DNA of 6,573 bases from Betaproteobacteria bacterium. GTDB taxonomy: Bacteria > Pseudomonadota > Gammaproteobacteria > Burkholderiales > Burkholderiaceae_C. Each line of letters begins with the position of its first letter. Position 1 is the first letter of the stretch. Below, piece after piece: positions 4,675-6,573 of this stretch. Below the pieces are notes generated by a model, which searched no databases, was not told where the DNA came from, and saw nothing but the letters and a program-made list of their open reading frames with translations. Made by a program: the position numbers and the translations under genes. The stretch lies in contig JANXLW010000279.1 of NCBI GenBank assembly GCA_025354965.1, forward strand, positions 1-6,573, in the 5' to 3' direction.

Positions 4675-6573
4675 ATGGCAGGAGGCAGCAAGATAGGCAC
4701 GCTGGAGATACAGCTGCTGGCAGACGTCGCCAGCATCAAGCGCCAAATGGACGAGGCCAAGAACGTCATCGGCGGCGCCATGGGCGAGATCAGCGGCGCC
4801 GTGCGCAGCGCGCAGTCGCTGATGTTTGGGCTCACCGGCGCGCTGCTCGGCATCAGCAGCGCCGGCGCGTTCAAAGGCCTGGTGATGGACATTGTCAGTT
4901 TTAAGGTCGAGCTGCAACACCTGTCGGTGCAGACCGGCGCGTCGGTGGAGTCGCTGGGTGCCATTGCGGCCATGGGCAAGCTGGTGGGCACCAACGTCAC
5001 CGACGTGGGCGCGGCCATCAATAAAATGCAAAAGAACCTGGCCAGCAGCACCGAAGACAGCAAGGGCGCAGCCCAGGCGTTGGACGCGCTGAATATCAAT
5101 TTCAAAGACTTCAACAGCCTGAAGGCCGACCAGCAACTGCTGGCCGTCGCCAAGTCCATGAACATGTACGAAGACGGTGCCGGCAAGGCCGCCGCCGCGC
5201 AGCTTCTGTTTGGCCGAAGCGGCGCGCAGTTGCTGCCCTTGCTCAAAGAAATGGCCGACAAAAACGAGCTGGTGGGCAAACACACCGCCGAATCGGCCAA
5301 GCAGGCCGAAGAGTTTGACAAGCAGCTCAAGAAGCTGGATGCGGCGTCAGGGATGTGGAAAAAGACCGTTGTGGAGTCGATGCTCCCGGCCCTGGCTGAC
5401 GTCGCCGCAGGCTTTGCCGCCGCGCGCAAAGAAGGCTTTGGCTTCTGGGGCATGCTCAGAGAGGGCGGCGAGCGGCTCGGCGAGCACTTTGGCCTGGAAG
5501 CGAGGCGGCTGGGCGACATCCGCAAAATGCGCGAGCAAATCGGCTTTCTGGAAAACCAAAAAGACAGCACGGTGCTCGGGGTTCGGTACGACCCGGCCAC
5601 AACAGCCGAGATGAGGTCGCAGCGTGACGCCGATATCGCCTCGATGCGGGCTGAGCTCCAGCGCAAGGAGCAGGAATATTTCCACACTGGCGGCGGCGCG
5701 GCCGGGGGTGGCAGGGGGTTCACGAACCCGGCTTTTGGAAAAAACATTCTCGACCCCAACCTCGGTGTGCGTGACAAACCGGCCGGCACCGTCAGCCACT
5801 TCGGCGACAACCTGATCAACAGCCTGGTGACGGAATACAACAACCTCAGCAACTCGATCAACAAGGTCGAAGAAGTGCAGCGCAAGCTCGACACGGCCAG
5901 CGAGAAGGTGAGCGACAGCCAGCGCAAGGAGGCGCTGGCCCTCGCCGCCAACATCGACCAGCAGACGCGTGCCACTGCGTCAGCCAAGGCGCTGGCAGAA
6001 ATCACCGTCAGCGAGCTGGCGGCCCGCGAAAAGCTCGAAGCCGACTACGACGCCGGCGCTGCCGCGCTGAACAGGCTCAACCGCGACCAGCAGTTCGAGC
6101 TCTCGCTGCTCAACCGTCTGCCCGAGGTGCAGGCCACTGCCCGATTCGGGCGCGAGCAGATGAACCAGGCCCTGGAGCAGGAGGCCAAGCTGGTGGCAAT
6201 GGGCCTGCAGAAAGGTTACGACGAGATCCAGATGGACCAAGAGCGCGTAAAGATCAAGCGCGAGCTGGCCGAGCGGCAGGCCGCGTTCAACGCCATCCAA
6301 AACGACGCCTACGACAAGTCCTACAACCCCATGCGCGGCGAGCGCGAGGCCTTGAAGGACTACCTGATCGAGGTGTCCAAGCTGGGCGAAACGATGAACC
6401 GCACGGTGGGCGGCGCATTCCGCAACATGGAGGACGCGCTGGTCAACTTCGTCAAAACCGGCAAGCTGGACTTCAGCAGCCTGGCGGACCAGATCGTCAG
6501 CGACATGGCGCGCATCCAGATCCGGCAGAGCATCACCGGGCCGCTGGCCGAGATGATGCAGTCTTCGGGCGGC
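4675..6573 (+). CDS. Tail tape measure protein (3' end outside window)
   Basis: Open from ATG 4675 to the window edge, 633 codons without a stop. Tape measure proteins set tail length, occupy the tail lumen and help DNA cross the host envelope. The start SKIGTLEIQLLADVASIKRQ is typical of prophage tape measures. A hydrophobic segment (about residues 48-76, SLMFGLTGALLGISSAGAF and following) may be the membrane-active region. Residues about 80-240 form a helical domain (VELQHLSVQTGASVESLGAI; LLFGRSGAQLLPLLKEMAD). A glycine-rich linker, HTGGGAAGGGRG, lies at 337-348. A long coiled-coil-like, Gln/Glu/Ala-rich stretch follows (about 394-565). From residue 582, FRNMEDALVNFVKTGKLDFS and SLADQIVSDMARIQIRQSIT match the lambda-type tape measure C-terminal domain, so the end of the gene is probably not far outside. 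It has a strong ribosome binding site and lies directly after the chaperone genes. Confidence 0.92.
   Translation, partial: MAGGSKIGTLEIQLLADVASIKRQMDEAKNVIGGAMGEISGAVRSAQSLMFGLTGALLGISSAGAFKGLVMDIVSFKVELQHLSVQTGASVESLGAIAAMGKLVGTNVTDVGAAINKMQKNLASSTEDSKGAAQALDALNINFKDFNSLKADQQLLAVAKSMNMYEDGAGKAAAAQLLFGRSGAQLLPLLKEMADKNELVGKHTAESAKQAEEFDKQLKKLDAASGMWKKTVVESMLPALADVAAGFAAARKEGFGFWGMLREGGERLGEHFGLEARRLGDIRKMREQIGFLENQKDSTVLGVRYDPATTAEMRSQRDADIASMRAELQRKEQEYFHTGGGAAGGGRGFTNPAFGKNILDPNLGVRDKPAGTVSHFGDNLINSLVTEYNNLSNSINKVEEVQRKLDTASEKVSDSQRKEALALAANIDQQTRATASAKALAEITVSELAAREKLEADYDAGAAALNRLNRDQQFELSLLNRLPEVQATARFGREQMNQALEQEAKLVAMGLQKGYDEIQMDQERVKIKRELAERQAAFNAIQNDAYDKSYNPMRGEREALKDYLIEVSKLGETMNRTVGGAFRNMEDALVNFVKTGKLDFSSLADQIVSDMARIQIRQSITGPLAEMMQSSGG

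Noticed and set aside
4302..6005. A 567-codon open frame on the minus strand across the chaperone extension and the tape measure gene.
   Set aside because: Its product is Ser/Leu/Ala-rich with no recognisable domain, as expected from the complement of Gln/Glu/Ala/Lys-rich coiled-coil codons in high-GC DNA; the plus-strand tape measure gene is certain and there is no ribosome binding site or promoter seen for it.
1..6573. CRISPR arrays, tRNA genes, insertion sequences, attachment sites, defence or toxin-antitoxin genes.
   Set aside because: I looked on both strands and found no repeat-spacer pattern, cloverleaf, transposase, or non-structural gene; nearly all of the window is accounted for by phage structural genes.

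Overview
The window is a stretch of a tailed phage or prophage late region, in siphovirus-type gene order: capsid accessory protein, neck, tail tube, tail assembly chaperones, tape measure. All recognisable genes are on the plus strand. The high GC, the strong G/C preference at third codon positions and the resemblance to phiE125/HK97-type head-tail genes suggest a host among the Betaproteobacteria, probably Burkholderiales such as Comamonadaceae. That placement is inference. No host gene, integrase, attachment site, tRNA, insertion sequence or CRISPR array is visible, so integrated prophage and free phage cannot be told apart.

Layout: (1) 2-400 is the C-terminal part of a small structural protein of the kind found next to the major capsid gene. 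(2) 401-481 is a non-coding gap holding a strong 13-bp hairpin. (3) 482-2630 encodes the neck: a phiE125 gp8/HK97 gp6-like connector with an unusual internal insertion, a head-tail adaptor (head closure), an HK97 gp10-like protein and a DUF3168-type tail terminator. (4) 2631-2690 holds a hairpin plus T-tract that looks like an intrinsic terminator, then a good ribosome binding site. (5) 2691-3905 is the tail tube protein. (6) 3902-4662 is a G/GT-like tail assembly chaperone pair in two overlapping frames; the second frame has no convincing start and is most likely reached by -1 ribosomal frameshifting near 4297-4304. (7) 4675 to the window end is the tape measure protein, cut by the window edge after 633 codons, where it has just entered a lambda-type C-terminal domain.

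Working together: the connector and adaptor extend the portal of the filled head, the gp10-like and DUF3168 proteins complete the neck and tail top, and the chaperones coat the tape measure protein while tail tube subunits polymerise to the length it sets. Genes are tightly packed, with two ATGA start/stop overlaps. The two larger gaps each hold an RNA hairpin, which may separate expression of highly made structural proteins from low-copy neck proteins.

This is mostly a known kind of module. The points worth a second look are the frameshift signal with an imperfect slippery heptamer, the roughly 80-residue beta-rich insertion in the connector and its possible similarity to a segment of the tail tube protein, and the two intergenic hairpins. 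I saw no sign of a new defence, regulatory or mobile system.
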